Positions 8,823-17,208 of a stretch of 22,507 nt of DNA are shown piece after piece; the first letter of the stretch is position 1, and each line of letters begins with the position of its first letter. The notes under the pieces are model-generated. The model was given only the letters and a program-made list of their open reading frames with translations, ran no database searches and had not been told where the DNA came from. The translations under genes were made by a program, and so were the position numbers. Source of the stretch: Steroidobacteraceae bacterium (GTDB lineage: Bacteria > Pseudomonadota > Gammaproteobacteria > Steroidobacterales > Steroidobacteraceae); NCBI GenBank assembly GCA_021325695.1, contig JAJTCR010000002.1:1-22507 (forward strand), written 5' to 3'.

Positions 8823-8870
8823 AGACGGGGCCAGGCCCGGCTCGAGCTGGACCTGACCCCTGTTCCGTCT
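8823..8870. repeat. REP-like imperfect palindrome between convergent genes
   Basis: Left arm AGACGG-GGCCAGGCCC (8823-8838) pairs with the right arm at 8849-8870, whose reverse complement begins AGACGG and ends GGTCAGGTCC; a 6-base insert in the right arm makes a bulge. An overlapping 9-bp pair GGCCCCGTC (8794-8802) / GACGGGGCC (8824-8832) gives an alternative fold. It sits between the converging stops of the monooxygenase and the porin. The shape recalls repetitive extragenic palindromes mobilised by RAYT transposases, and it may also act as a bidirectional terminator. Copy number cannot be judged from one window. Confidence 0.45.
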
Positions 8871-8903
8871 CTCTGAACGAATCGGCCGGGTGCGACCCCG
8901 TCC

Positions 8904-10016
8904 TCAGTACCTGAACAGCTGCAACTGCAGCCAGATCTCGTCGCGGTCCTCACCGCCGTCGACGCCGTGCTGGCCGAACGACAGCTTAACGTTGCCGTTG
9001 TGACCGGCGAACATGTAGCCGAGGCCCACCATGACCTTGTCGGTGTCGGCAAGCGCGTCGTCGTCGAAGTTGCGGTCGGCGTACGACACGAACGGCAGCA
9101 GCTTGAGCGAGTTGATGTAGAAGCCCGCTTCGACGTAAAGGTTCTCCTGTTCCGGCAGTGATGTCAGGAAGACGTCGCCGTCGAGGTTGCTCCAGTCGGC
9201 CTGCACCGTGAAGCCGTTGCCGTCGCCCACGGGCTGGTCCCAGAACACGTCGGCGCCGACCGTGTTGTAGTCCTCCTGGGTGTCGTAACTGACCCCGAAC
9301 GAGAGAAGCTGCTTCTTGCCGAGCGTGGTGCCCGTGTAGAAGAGCGCCTTCTGCGCCTCGAACACGTTGAACATCAGGCGGCCGAGGAAGCGCAGGTCGT
9401 TCGTGGAATTTTCGCCACGCACGCCCTGCATCACCGAGGCGCGGTATTCGAGGTGGTCATCGAACAGATAGCCGCGAGCGCGCACGCCGTAATCGCGCCC
9501 GACGCGCGCCTGCAGCGGGGCGGACCACGCGAAGGTGTAGGGACCGTAGTCGGTGGCCAGCAGGGTGGCGGCCGACTGGTTCGAGTTGTACGAGACCTCG
9601 TTCAGCATCATGCCGACGTCGAGGTTGAACGCGTCGCCGCCCGGCTTGTACGTGACGACGAAGTCCTGGATGTAGAGGTCGCCTGCGTCCTTGCTGTTGA
9701 CGGTGGTGCCGCCGCTCGTCGTGGTCGTGCCCTTGCCGAGATTCGGACTGTCGGTCTCGAAGAAGAACGACCACTGGTCGTTGATCTTGCCCCCCGCCAG
9801 GATCCGCAGGCGGCGGAAGAAAAGGTTCTGCGAGGTATCGTCCTCGTTGACGTCCAGCGACTCGGCCTGTCCCTGGACGAGAAACCCGAACTTGATGCTG
9901 CTGCCGTCGGTCGGCTTGATCTCCCACTGCGCATGGGCGGACGGAGCCATGCACGCGAACGAGGCGCCTGCGACGGCAGCCCACAGGGTTTTTGGTCGAA
10001 GAATCAGGTCACGCAT
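8904..10016 (-). CDS. porin, OprO/OprP-like
   Basis: A 370-residue outer-membrane beta-barrel. The start at 10016 has AGGAG 7 bases upstream and gives a signal peptide ending SAHA-QWEIKP. The mature protein shows family features: DGSSIKFGFLVQGQAE, FFRRLRILAGGKINDQWSFFFETDS near the N-terminus, alternating strands throughout, and a C-terminal strand WLQLQLFRY ending in an aromatic residue, as outer-membrane proteins need for BAM recognition. The Porin_O_P family includes phosphate/polyphosphate channels of Pseudomonas, but many members have other or unknown solutes; specificity cannot be read here. It is monocistronic, divergent from the response regulator gene, with the REP-like palindrome downstream. 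Confidence 0.88.
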   Translation of the reverse strand: MRDLILRPKTLWAAVAGASFACMAPSAHAQWEIKPTDGSSIKFGFLVQGQAESLDVNEDDTSQNLFFRRLRILAGGKINDQWSFFFETDSPNLGKGTTTTSGGTTVNSKDAGDLYIQDFVVTYKPGGDAFNLDVGMMLNEVSYNSNQSAATLLATDYGPYTFAWSAPLQARVGRDYGVRARGYLFDDHLEYRASVMQGVRGENSTNDLRFLGRLMFNVFEAQKALFYTGTTLGKKQLLSFGVSYDTQEDYNTVGADVFWDQPVGDGNGFTVQADWSNLDGDVFLTSLPEQENLYVEAGFYINSLKLLPFVSYADRNFDDDALADTDKVMVGLGYMFAGHNGNVKLSFGQHGVDGGEDRDEIWLQLQLFRY

Positions 10017-10319
10017 GATGAACTCCTGGGATGTAGTGCCGAAAAACGACATGAGCTCGAATTTGAACCGCTGGGCCGGGGGTTCCTGCGGTGCGGAAGC
10101 CGCCGACCCGGGAATGCACGTTGAAGGTGTCACCGCAGCGGCATCGCGACGCCGCGCTGTTCGAAAAAACAAGGGTCGAACGGTTCACGATGCATCTGGG
10201 GCGGCTCCCCCGGCGAGCCCGTTTTTACGTCGAATATGCTCGTCCCGGTGCATGGTGCGCGATATTGGCCATTGGTCGCAATTTCGGCTTGCCGCAGGGC
10301 GTGTACTCTACGCAACAGA
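10017..10319. other. 303-bp divergent intergenic region (porin / response regulator)
   Basis: Contains the porin ribosome binding site at the left end and an inverted repeat GTTCGA / TCGAAC (10159-10164 and 10176-10181, 11-base spacer) that could be an operator. I found no -35/-10 pair with good spacing for either gene. Longer frames across this region lack signal peptides or recognisable domains and read as chance ORFs. Confidence 0.45.
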
Positions 10320-10997
10320 ATGTCCCGCCAGATCATCGTCGCCGACGACCATCCCCTGTTCCGCGAAGCGCTCAAGGCGGCGGTGGGTCGGCTGGATCGA
10401 CGCGTGGACTTCGTCGAAGCCGATTCCGTCGCGGCGATGCTGGCCGCGACCGAGGCGAATCCGGGCGCCGACCTGCTGCTGCTTGACCTCAACATGCCCG
10501 GCGCGCACGGCTTCAACGCGCTGGCGCACGTCCGTGGCAGCCGACCCGAGCTTCCCGTCGTGATCGTCTCGGCCGACGACGATACGCAGACGATCGCGGC
10601 GGCGCTGCGCTTCGGGGCGCAAGGGTTCATTCCGAAATCGACCGAGGCGGGGCAGATCGGCCGCGCGATCGAGCTCGTGCTCGCCGGCGAGATCTACACG
10701 CCGCCGGGGTACAGGCCTCCGCGTGCACCGACCTCGTCGGCCGAGGAACTCGAAATCGCCCGACGCGTCGCCGAGTTGACGCCGCAGCAATTCCGCGTGC
10801 TCGGGCTGCTGTGCGCCGGATTGTTGAACAAGCAGATCGCCTACGACCTCGACGTGTCCGCCGCCACGGTCAAGGCGCACGTGACCGCGATCCTGCGCAA
10901 GCTCGGTGTCACGACGCGCACGCAGGCCGTGCTGGCGGCTGGGCGTCTCGCGATCGACCGCGCGAGCGTCAAGCCGCCGCCCGAGGAAATCGATTGA
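10320..10997 (+). CDS. LuxR/NarL-type response regulator (CrbR/ErdR-like)
   Basis: A 225-residue two-component regulator. The receiver domain (1 to about 120) has the acidic pair Asp9/Asp10, phospho-acceptor Asp56 in LLLLDLNMPG and Lys106 in GFIPKS. A linker leads to a LuxR-type helix-turn-helix (about 150-215): LTPQQFRVLGLLCAGLLNKQIAYDLDVSAATVKAHVTAILRKLGV. ATG at 10320 is the natural start, giving MSRQIIVADDHP. The gene converges with the symporter-kinase gene, the pairing seen for CrbS/CrbR (Vibrio, Pseudomonas; MxtR/ErdR), which switches on acetyl-CoA synthetase for acetate use. Domain calls are firm; the CrbR identity rests on the neighbour and overall likeness. Its 3' flank carries the first heptamer array. 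Confidence 0.88.
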   Translation: MSRQIIVADDHPLFREALKAAVGRLDRRVDFVEADSVAAMLAATEANPGADLLLLDLNMPGAHGFNALAHVRGSRPELPVVIVSADDDTQTIAAALRFGAQGFIPKSTEAGQIGRAIELVLAGEIYTPPGYRPPRAPTSSAEELEIARRVAELTPQQFRVLGLLCAGLLNKQIAYDLDVSAATVKAHVTAILRKLGVTTRTQAVLAAGRLAIDRASVKPPPEEID

Positions 10998-11000
10998 AGA

Positions 11001-11098
11001 AGTGTCTAGTGGCCAGTGGCTAGTGTCTGACCGGAAGCGGCTGCGCCGCCGCGCACAGCGCGTCCTGCCAGCCACCAGCCACTAGCCACTGGCCACTG
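11001..11098. repeat. heptamer-repeat module A (two facing arrays)
   Basis: Left array 11001-11028: AGTGTCT, AGTGGCC, AGTGGCT, AGTGTCT. Right array 11071-11098: GCCACCA, GCCACTA, GCCACTG, GCCACTG, the same heptamer on the other strand. Within them AGTGGCCAGTGGCTAGTG (11008-11025) and 11080-11097 are a perfect 18-bp inverted repeat with a 54-base spacer. The module fills the gap between the convergent regulator and kinase genes, and the kinase stop codon (TAG, 11084-11082) lies inside the right array. It could act as a terminator-like hairpin for both genes. A related module B lies at 14594-14702. Confidence 0.85.
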
Positions 11099-14000
11099 TC
11101 TCCTGCCGCGCGGAGGCGAGCAGGGCGCCGAGCAGCGCACGCAGTGCCGCGGGCTTGATGGGCTTGCGCAGCACCTTGTACCCGAGGTTGCTGGCGCGCT
11201 CGGTGAGCGCGACCCCGTGGTCGGCCGTGATCAGCGCACCGCGTGCCGGCGCCGACCCGCCCACGCGCAGCGATTGCAGCAACTCAAGCCCGTCGCAACT
11301 GTCCTCGCCCAGCCGGTAGTCCGCGAGCACGACGTCCGGCGCGTGCTCGTGGAACTGTCGCCGGGCCTCTTCGGCCGTTCCCGCGCGGAGCACCTGGACG
11401 CCCCAGCGCTCGAGCAACGCCTGCATGCCGTCGAGGATCTCGGGCTCGTTGTCCACACAGAGCACGGCGCCGCCGGCGACGCTCGACGGCGATGCAGGCG
11501 CCGTGTCGCGGCCCGGCTCGCGCGTGACCGGGGCCGGCGCCTCGACGCGGTCGAGCACCACGCTGAAGACCGAGCCGCGGCCGACGCGCGACTGCAGCGA
11601 CAGGTCGAGGTGGAGCAGCCGGGAAATCCGGTCACAGATCGAGAGCCCGAGGCCGAGACCTTTTTCGCCCCACGGCGAGGCGCGGTCCAGGCCGCGAAAC
11701 TCGCCGAAGATCAGCGCGCGGTGCTGCTCGGCGATGCCGGGTCCCGTGTCCCACACCTGCACGAGCAGGCGGCCGCCGCGCCTCCGACAGGCGACGACCA
11801 CGCCGCCGCGCTGCGTGTAGCGCAATGCGTTCGAGACGAGGTTCTGCAGCACCCGGCGCAACAGCACACGGTCGCTGCGGACCCAGGCGGGCGTGTGGTG
11901 CACGCGCAGCCGCAGCCCGCGCTTGGCCGCGATCGGCGCGAACTGCCGCTCCAGTTCGACCGTGACGTCGTCGAGTGCGAATTCCGCGAATTCGGTGCGC
12001 ATCGCGCCGCTTTCGAGACGCGCGATGTCGAGCATGTCGTCGAGGACTTCCTCGGCCGCCCGCAGCGAGCCCTCGATGCGGCCGGCAATCTCGCCGACGG
12101 AACCGGGGTGGTCCCGCGCATCGGTCAGTGCGGAGGCGAACAGCCGCGCCGCGTTGAGCGGTTGCAGCAGGTCGTGGCTGGCCGCGGCCACGAAGCGTGT
12201 CTTGGTCGCGTTCGCCCGCTCGGCGACACGCTTCGCCTCCGCCTCGGCCGCGAGCGCCTTCGACAACTCGTAAGTGCGTTCCGTGACACGCTGTTCGAGC
12301 GTCTGCGTCGCCTCGCGCAACTGCTCTTCCGTGTGCTTGAACTCGGTGATGTCGGTGTACGTCGTGACGTACCCGCCGTCCGGCATCGGCTGGCCGCGGA
12401 TCTCGTAGACGCGGCCATTGGCGCGACGGCGCTGGTTCACGTATCGCGTGCCGGCCTTCATGTGCGCGAGCCGCTTCTGGACCTGGTCCTCGGGTTTCGA
12501 GTCGCCGAATTCCCCGCGCATCGCATTCCAGCGGATCAGCTCGGCCACGGGCGTGCCGACCTGGACGAGGTCGGGGGGGTATTCGAACATTTCGACATAG
12601 CGCCCGTTCCACGCCACCAGCCGGCCGTCGCCGTCCGCGACGGAGATGCCCTGCGAGACATTCTCCATCGTCGCCTGCAGCAACTGGCGGCTGAAGCGCA
12701 GTTCCTGCGAGGTCTCGTCGAGCATCTCGGCGACTTCCTCGGCGGCGAGCCCGCGACCGCGCAGTGCATGCGTGAAAATCAGTCGCGCCGAGGAGGCGCC
12801 GATCGCGCCTGCGAGCACGCGCTCCATGTGCTGCATCACCCCGCGGTCGGCCGGGTCGGCGGGTTTCGGCAACGGTCGCCGGGTCTGCGCCGAGTAGTCG
12901 AGCAAGGCGGCCTGCGCCGCGGACGAGCCGACGATGCGCTCGGCGATCGTGAGCACGTCGCCGACGCGCGTGCCGCCGGCGGGGCGGCCCGGCGCCTCGT
13001 GCAGGCCCCGGCGGACGAACGCCGTGGCGGCCAGCCGCTCGCGCAGCGATGAACGCGAGAGCAGGGAAAGGCTCACCAGCACGAACACGTTGCTGCCGAC
13101 TGCCAGCAACGCGCCTCGCGCCGCCGGGCTCAAGTGCGAGAGCCCGAGCCACGCCTGCGCCTGCGACCAGACCACGTCCCACGGACCGTCGCGCTCGAGC
13201 ACGCCCGGCCCGATGAGTCCGCCCGCCGCGAAATTGGGCAGCAGCAGCGCATACACCCAAGTGGCAAATCCCGCCATGAGGCCCCAGAACACCGCGCGGC
13301 GCGAGGCCCGGCGCCAGTACAGGCCGGCGAGGATCGGCGGCGCGAACTGCGCGAACGCGGCGAAGGCGAGCAACCCGATCGAGGCGAGGCTCGCCGGCGT
13401 GATGGTGTTGCGGTGATAGCCGTACGCGAGCAGCGCGAGGCCGAGGATCGCCGCGCGACGCAGCCAGAGCACCAGCCGGCCGATGTCGCGACCCTCGGTG
13501 GGCTTGAGCCAGCGGCTGCGCCAGAGCGCCGGCATCACCAGGTCGTTGGTCACCATCGTCGCGAGCGCGATGCTGGAGACGATCACCATCGCGCTCGCTG
13601 CGGACAGTCCGCCAAGGAACGCGAGCACCGCGAGCGACGTCGCGCCGCGCTCGAGTGGCAGCGTCAGCACGAACGAGTCGGGGTGACGCGTCGCGTGCAG
13701 GCCCGAGCCCAGGCCGGACAGCACGATCGGCACGACCAGCAGCGTGAACGCCACGAGATAGGCCGAGAACACGAGCCGCGCGCGTCGGATGTCGCCCTGG
13801 TCGGCGCACTCGACGAAACCGACCAGGAACTGCCGTGGCAGGCAGAAGATCGCCACGGCCGCGAGCCCCGTCGACACGACGAAATTCCCTGAGAACAGCG
13901 AGGAGGACGATCCGAGCGCCGTCTGCGCGAGCCGCGGCGCACCGTCCAGGTGCAGCAACGCGAACACGCCGACCGCCGCGAACGCGAGCAACTTCACGAC

Positions 14001-14591
14001 CGACTCGAATGCGATCGCGAGCATCACGCCTTCGTGGTGCTCGGTCGCATCGAGCCGGCGCGTGCCGAACAGGATCGCAAACAGCGCCATCAGCAGAGCG
14101 ACGTACAGCGCAGTGTCGTCGAGCCATCCGACGTGGGTGCCAGGCGTGCCCGTGAGCACGTCGAGGCTCGTGCCCACGGCCTTGTACTGCAGGGCGAGAT
14201 AAGGCACGCCGGCGGTGAGCGCGATCACCGCGACCAGCGCGGCCAGTCCGGGACTCTTGCCGAAGCGCGATGAGATCAGGTCCGCGATCGACGTGATGTT
14301 GTGCGCACGGACGACCGCGGCGAGACGCTCGAGGAACGGAGTTGCGAACAGGAACACCAGCGCCGGGCCGAGGTAGATCGGCACGTAGGTCCAGCCGTCG
14401 CGCACGGCGGTGCCGACCGCGCCGAAGAACGTCCACGTGGTGCAATAGACGCCGAGCGCGAGACTGTAGATCCACGGCCGCAGCCGGGCATTGCCGGGGT
14501 AGACGGAGCGCCGCTCGCCGTAGAACGCCACCCCGAACAGCAGCAGCAGGTAACCGATCGCGAGCCCGGAAAGCAGGACGCCGGAAGACAT
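11082..14591 (-). CDS. Na+/solute symporter-hybrid sensor histidine kinase (CrbS/MxtR-like)
   Basis: A 1169-residue membrane sensor. Residues 1 to about 500 are a sodium:solute symporter (SLC5/PutP-like) module of about 13 hydrophobic segments (for example RPWIYSLALGVYCTTWTFFG, ALQYKAVGTSLDVL). A linker region (about 520-630, STAC-like position) leads to a PAS domain (about 635-750, ENVSQGISVADGDG), a coiled coil, HisKA with phospho-acceptor His806 (ASHDLLQPLN), and HATPase with N-box LVSNALRYTQ (about 920), DTGPGI (about 952) and GLGLGLSI (about 977). A C-terminal receiver carries Asp1091 (VLADYRLGE). This is the architecture of CrbS/MxtR, which with CrbR/ErdR governs acetate use. The regulator gene is next door and convergent. 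What the symporter part senses is not shown by the sequence. Confidence 0.9.
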   Translation of the reverse strand: MSSGVLLSGLAIGYLLLLFGVAFYGERRSVYPGNARLRPWIYSLALGVYCTTWTFFGAVGTAVRDGWTYVPIYLGPALVFLFATPFLERLAAVVRAHNITSIADLISSRFGKSPGLAALVAVIALTAGVPYLALQYKAVGTSLDVLTGTPGTHVGWLDDTALYVALLMALFAILFGTRRLDATEHHEGVMLAIAFESVVKLLAFAAVGVFALLHLDGAPRLAQTALGSSSSLFSGNFVVSTGLAAVAIFCLPRQFLVGFVECADQGDIRRARLVFSAYLVAFTLLVVPIVLSGLGSGLHATRHPDSFVLTLPLERGATSLAVLAFLGGLSAASAMVIVSSIALATMVTNDLVMPALWRSRWLKPTEGRDIGRLVLWLRRAAILGLALLAYGYHRNTITPASLASIGLLAFAAFAQFAPPILAGLYWRRASRRAVFWGLMAGFATWVYALLLPNFAAGGLIGPGVLERDGPWDVVWSQAQAWLGLSHLSPAARGALLAVGSNVFVLVSLSLLSRSSLRERLAATAFVRRGLHEAPGRPAGGTRVGDVLTIAERIVGSSAAQAALLDYSAQTRRPLPKPADPADRGVMQHMERVLAGAIGASSARLIFTHALRGRGLAAEEVAEMLDETSQELRFSRQLLQATMENVSQGISVADGDGRLVAWNGRYVEMFEYPPDLVQVGTPVAELIRWNAMRGEFGDSKPEDQVQKRLAHMKAGTRYVNQRRRANGRVYEIRGQPMPDGGYVTTYTDITEFKHTEEQLREATQTLEQRVTERTYELSKALAAEAEAKRVAERANATKTRFVAAASHDLLQPLNAARLFASALTDARDHPGSVGEIAGRIEGSLRAAEEVLDDMLDIARLESGAMRTEFAEFALDDVTVELERQFAPIAAKRGLRLRVHHTPAWVRSDRVLLRRVLQNLVSNALRYTQRGGVVVACRRRGGRLLVQVWDTGPGIAEQHRALIFGEFRGLDRASPWGEKGLGLGLSICDRISRLLHLDLSLQSRVGRGSVFSVVLDRVEAPAPVTREPGRDTAPASPSSVAGGAVLCVDNEPEILDGMQALLERWGVQVLRAGTAEEARRQFHEHAPDVVLADYRLGEDSCDGLELLQSLRVGGSAPARGALITADHGVALTERASNLGYKVLRKPIKPAALRALLGALLASARQETVASG

Positions 14592-14593
14592 GG

Positions 14594-14702
14594 GGCTGGT
14601 GGCTGGTGGCTGGTGGCTAGTGGCTGGGAAGAGCGGGGACCGCTAGCGGGGCACGATAACCTGACTTCCGACTAGCCACTAGCCACCAGCCACCAGCCAC
14701 TG
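14594..14702. repeat. heptamer-repeat module B (two facing arrays)
   Basis: Left array 14594-14628: GGCTGGT three times, GGCTAGT, GGCTGGG. Right array 14675-14702: GCCACTA, GCCACCA, GCCACCA, GCCACTG. Positions 14599-14625 and 14674-14700 are a perfect 27-bp inverted repeat around a 48-base spacer. The module fills the gap between the DUF1295 stop (14707) and the kinase start (14591), so any transcript read into the kinase would carry this hairpin within a few bases of the start codon; that makes an effect on translation or termination possible. CTTCCG just inside the right array (14665-14670) is matched by CGGAAG just inside the left array of module A (11032-11037). Confidence 0.88.
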
Positions 14703-14706
14703 CTCA

Positions 14707-15489
14707 CTAACGCTTCTGCGGTCCCGGGAAGAACGCGTTCGTCCGCCGGACGTATTCCGCGTACTCCGGACGCCGCTTGCCGATGTGTCGCTCCAGCAGC
14801 GCCACGCCGGAGACGCGCCACAGCAGCACGCTCATGATCATGGGCCCGACGATCGACCACCAGGCGCCGGCCGCGAGCGCGATCGCGTAGAACCCCCACC
14901 AGACGCAGAAATCGCCGAAGTAGTTGGGATGGCGCGTGAACCGCCACAGGCCACGGTCCATGACGCGGCCGGCGTTGGCCGGGTCGCGCTTGAATCGCGC
15001 CAGCTGCCAGTCACCTACGCTCTCGAACGTCCAGCCGACGAGCCACAGGGCGACACCGAGCGCGTCCAGCACGCCGAGCGGGTGCGGCTCGCCAGCGATG
15101 CCGCCGAGCAGCGGCAACGAGATGACCCACGCCAGCAGCGCCTGCATGCCGAACACCAAGTACAGACTCTTCCACGCGAATCCGGGTTCGTTGCGCCTGC
15201 GGATGGCCTGGTAACGGGCATCCTCGTGCGCGTGACCGAGCGTGCGCACGGCGAGGTACACGGCCAGCCGCACCGCCCAGAGTCCCACCAGCACGAGCAG
15301 GAGCACCGTCCGGCCGTCGGCCGGGGACGTCGCGCGCGCATAGACGACGGCGGCGAGCAGGAACAGCAGCGACCACAGCACGTCGACGACCGTCACGTTG
15401 CGAATCACCACGCTCAGGACCCACGTCGCCGCGGCGGCGCCGAGCAGCCACGGCAGGGCCAGCAGCCAGATGTCGATCAGTGACGGCAT
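14707..15489 (-). CDS. DUF1295 membrane protein (steroid 5-alpha-reductase-like fold)
   Basis: A 260-residue protein with about six or seven membrane segments. The C-terminal half carries the DUF1295 / steroid-reductase / ICMT-type signature: LARFKRDPANAGRVMDRGLWRFTRHPNYFGDFCVWWGF, then LLWRVSGVALLERHIGKRRPEYAEYVRRTNAFFPG. The RHPNY and E-x(n)-YxxY parts bind NADPH or SAM in related enzymes. Earlier, DVLWSLLFLLAA and RNEPGFAWKSLYLVFGMQALLAW are also typical of DUF1295. The ATG at 15489 has GGGAG about 8 bases upstream. The actual substrate of bacterial DUF1295 proteins is not settled. The stop is followed by heptamer module B and then the kinase gene on the same strand; the hairpin between makes co-transcription uncertain. 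Confidence 0.87.
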   Translation of the reverse strand: MPSLIDIWLLALPWLLGAAAATWVLSVVIRNVTVVDVLWSLLFLLAAVVYARATSPADGRTVLLLVLVGLWAVRLAVYLAVRTLGHAHEDARYQAIRRRNEPGFAWKSLYLVFGMQALLAWVISLPLLGGIAGEPHPLGVLDALGVALWLVGWTFESVGDWQLARFKRDPANAGRVMDRGLWRFTRHPNYFGDFCVWWGFYAIALAAGAWWSIVGPMIMSVLLWRVSGVALLERHIGKRRPEYAEYVRRTNAFFPGPQKR

Positions 15490-15640
15490 GTGAACGCTCC
15501 CGGGTCCTGGCGTGGCGATGCTTGCGCCCCCGGGTGCACCTTAGTCGTGGTCGCGAGCTTCGGGCAAGATCGTGGCGAGGTGTGCCCCAGGCATGAAGCG
15601 CTCATCGAGAGGTTCGAACCGGCGGATCGGGCGGCACGTC

Positions 15641-16099
15641 GTGCACGTCGGAGTCATTTCCGACACCCACGGCAAGCTGCGGCCGGAGGCCGTCTCGGCA
15701 CTCCAGGGGTGCGCGCTGATCCTCCATGCCGGCGACATCGGGCGTGCGCAGGTGCTCGAAGACCTGCGTCGCCTCGCGCCACGCGTCGTCGCGGTGCGCG
15801 GCAACGTGGACGGAGAATGGGCCGTTGCCGTGCCGACACGGGCCGAGTTGGACGTGGAGGGACACCGTGTGCTCCTGCTGCACGACCTCGCGCAACTCGA
15901 CCTCGATCCGTGCGCGAGCGGCATCGACGTCGTCGTCTCGGGACACTCGCACCGGCCGGGCATCGAGCACCGCGACGGCGTGCTGTATCTCAACCCCGGA
16001 AGTGCGGGACCGCGTCGTTTTCGCCTGCCGGTCGCCGTTGCGCGGCTCGAGATCTCGAGCTCCCGGCTGGAGGCCGCCATCGTCGAACTCGACGTGTGA
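15641..16099 (+). CDS. YfcE-like metallophosphoesterase
   Basis: A 152-residue calcineurin-like phosphodiesterase of the YfcE/MJ0936 family. All metal ligands are visible: SDTHG (Asp8, His10), HAGDIG, GNVDGEW, LLLHD and SGHSHRPG, followed by the usual YLNPGSAGPRR. These enzymes hydrolyse phosphodiesters in vitro with Mn2+; the physiological substrate is generally unknown. GTG at 15641 gives the canonical start (VHVGVISDTHG). An in-frame ATG at 15593 and GTG at 15572 would add 16 or 23 residues of Arg-rich sequence not typical of the family. It converges with the dehydratase gene (7 bp between stops). Confidence 0.87.
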   Translation: MHVGVISDTHGKLRPEAVSALQGCALILHAGDIGRAQVLEDLRRLAPRVVAVRGNVDGEWAVAVPTRAELDVEGHRVLLLHDLAQLDLDPCASGIDVVVSGHSHRPGIEHRDGVLYLNPGSAGPRRFRLPVAVARLEISSSRLEAAIVELDV

Positions 16100-16106
16100 A
16101 GCGACC

Positions 16107-17090
16107 TCAGGGGCGCGCGAGGATCTCCGCGAACTGAGCGTCGTCGAGGTTACCCCCCGACACGGTGACGGCGACAGTCCGGCCACGCACATCGAGCTTG
16201 CCGGTCATCACGCAGGCCAGTGCCACGGCGCCGCCGGGCTCGACGACGAGCTTGAGGGTACGGGCGGCGAAGGCCATCGCGCCGCGCACCTCGTCGTCCG
16301 ACACTGCCAGGCAGCCCCGCAGCAGCGGCTGGTTGATCGCGAACGTGAGCTCACCGGGCATCGGCGCCAGCAGGGCGTCGCAGATCGAGGCCGGCGCGCC
16401 GGGCTCGTTGCGCTGGCGCCGCCCCGATGCCAGCGAGCGCCGATGGTCGTCGTACGCCTCGGGTTCCGCGGTCCAGATCGCGACGTGCGGCGCGAGGTGC
16501 TTCATCGCGATGACGATGCCGGCCGTGAGGCCGCCGCCACTGCAGCAGACCACGATGTCATCGAGCGTCAGGCCGACATCGGCCGCCTGTTCGGCGATCT
16601 CGAGGCCGACGGTGCCCTGGCCCGCGATCACCTCGGGATCGTCGAACGACGGCACCAGGGTCGCGCCGCGCTCCTCGGCGATCCGCGTCGCGATCTGCTC
16701 GCGGCTTTCGTGGACGCGGTCGTACTCGACGACCTCGGCGCCCATGTCCCGCGTGTTCTGCATCTTCACGCGCGGCGCGTCGCTCGGCATCACGATCGTG
16801 GCGCGGATGCCGAGGCGACGCGCGGCCTCGGCGACACCCTGCGCGTGGTTGCCGGACGAAAACGCGACCACGCCGGCTGCACGCGCGTGGTCGTCGAGCT
16901 GCGCGAGCCGGTTCCACGCACCGCGGAACTTGAACGACCCCGTGTGCTGCAGCGTCTCGAGCTTGAGCAGGATGCGCCCGCCGGTCAGCCGGTCGAGCGG
17001 GGTGTCGGCGAGCAATGGCGTACGTCGCGCGTGCCCCGCGATGCGTTTCGCAGCGGCCTTGACGTCGTCGTAATCGGGGATCCGTGTCAT
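16107..17090 (-). CDS. threonine/serine dehydratase (PLP fold type II)
   Basis: A 327-residue PLP enzyme that deaminates threonine or serine to the 2-oxo acid and ammonia, as in catabolic threonine dehydratase or serine racemase. Seen: HTGSFKFRGA with the PLP lysine at Lys54, SSGNHAQGVA (substrate loop), FDDPEVIAGQGTVGLEI, and the glycine phosphate-binding loop CCSGGGLTAG. VEPGGAVALA and TVSGGNLD lie near the end. The length fits the short forms lacking the C-terminal ACT regulatory domain, which argues against biosynthetic IlvA. The start at 17090 has AGGAG 9 bases upstream; an upstream in-frame start at 17135 is less likely. Monocistronic. Confidence 0.88.
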   Translation of the reverse strand: MTRIPDYDDVKAAAKRIAGHARRTPLLADTPLDRLTGGRILLKLETLQHTGSFKFRGAWNRLAQLDDHARAAGVVAFSSGNHAQGVAEAARRLGIRATIVMPSDAPRVKMQNTRDMGAEVVEYDRVHESREQIATRIAEERGATLVPSFDDPEVIAGQGTVGLEIAEQAADVGLTLDDIVVCCSGGGLTAGIVIAMKHLAPHVAIWTAEPEAYDDHRRSLASGRRQRNEPGAPASICDALLAPMPGELTFAINQPLLRGCLAVSDDEVRGAMAFAARTLKLVVEPGGAVALACVMTGKLDVRGRTVAVTVSGGNLDDAQFAEILARP

Positions 17091-17208
17091 CGGCGCGAAC
17101 GCTCCTGCCTGCACCGTCGCGACGCGAGCGTACACGATAGCACCGGCACAGGTCGTCAGCGGCCGGCACCACGGTTGTGCTCGACCGCGACCCGTCAGCC
17201 CACGGCAC

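Noticed and set aside
10259..10319. Possible -10 (TACTCT) before the response regulator
   Set aside because: No acceptable -35 hexamer at 16-18 bases; support is too weak to list as a promoter.
10998..11100. CRISPR-like array suggested by the short regular repeats
   Set aside because: Units are contiguous heptamers without unique spacers of 25-40 bases and face each other, so they are tandem/inverted repeats, not a CRISPR.
11217..13052. Long plus-strand frame inside the kinase region, and a 947-codon minus frame at 11632-14475
   Set aside because: Both are shadows in GC-rich DNA; the translations are Arg/Ala/His-rich without domains, whereas the 1169-residue frame shows all kinase motifs.
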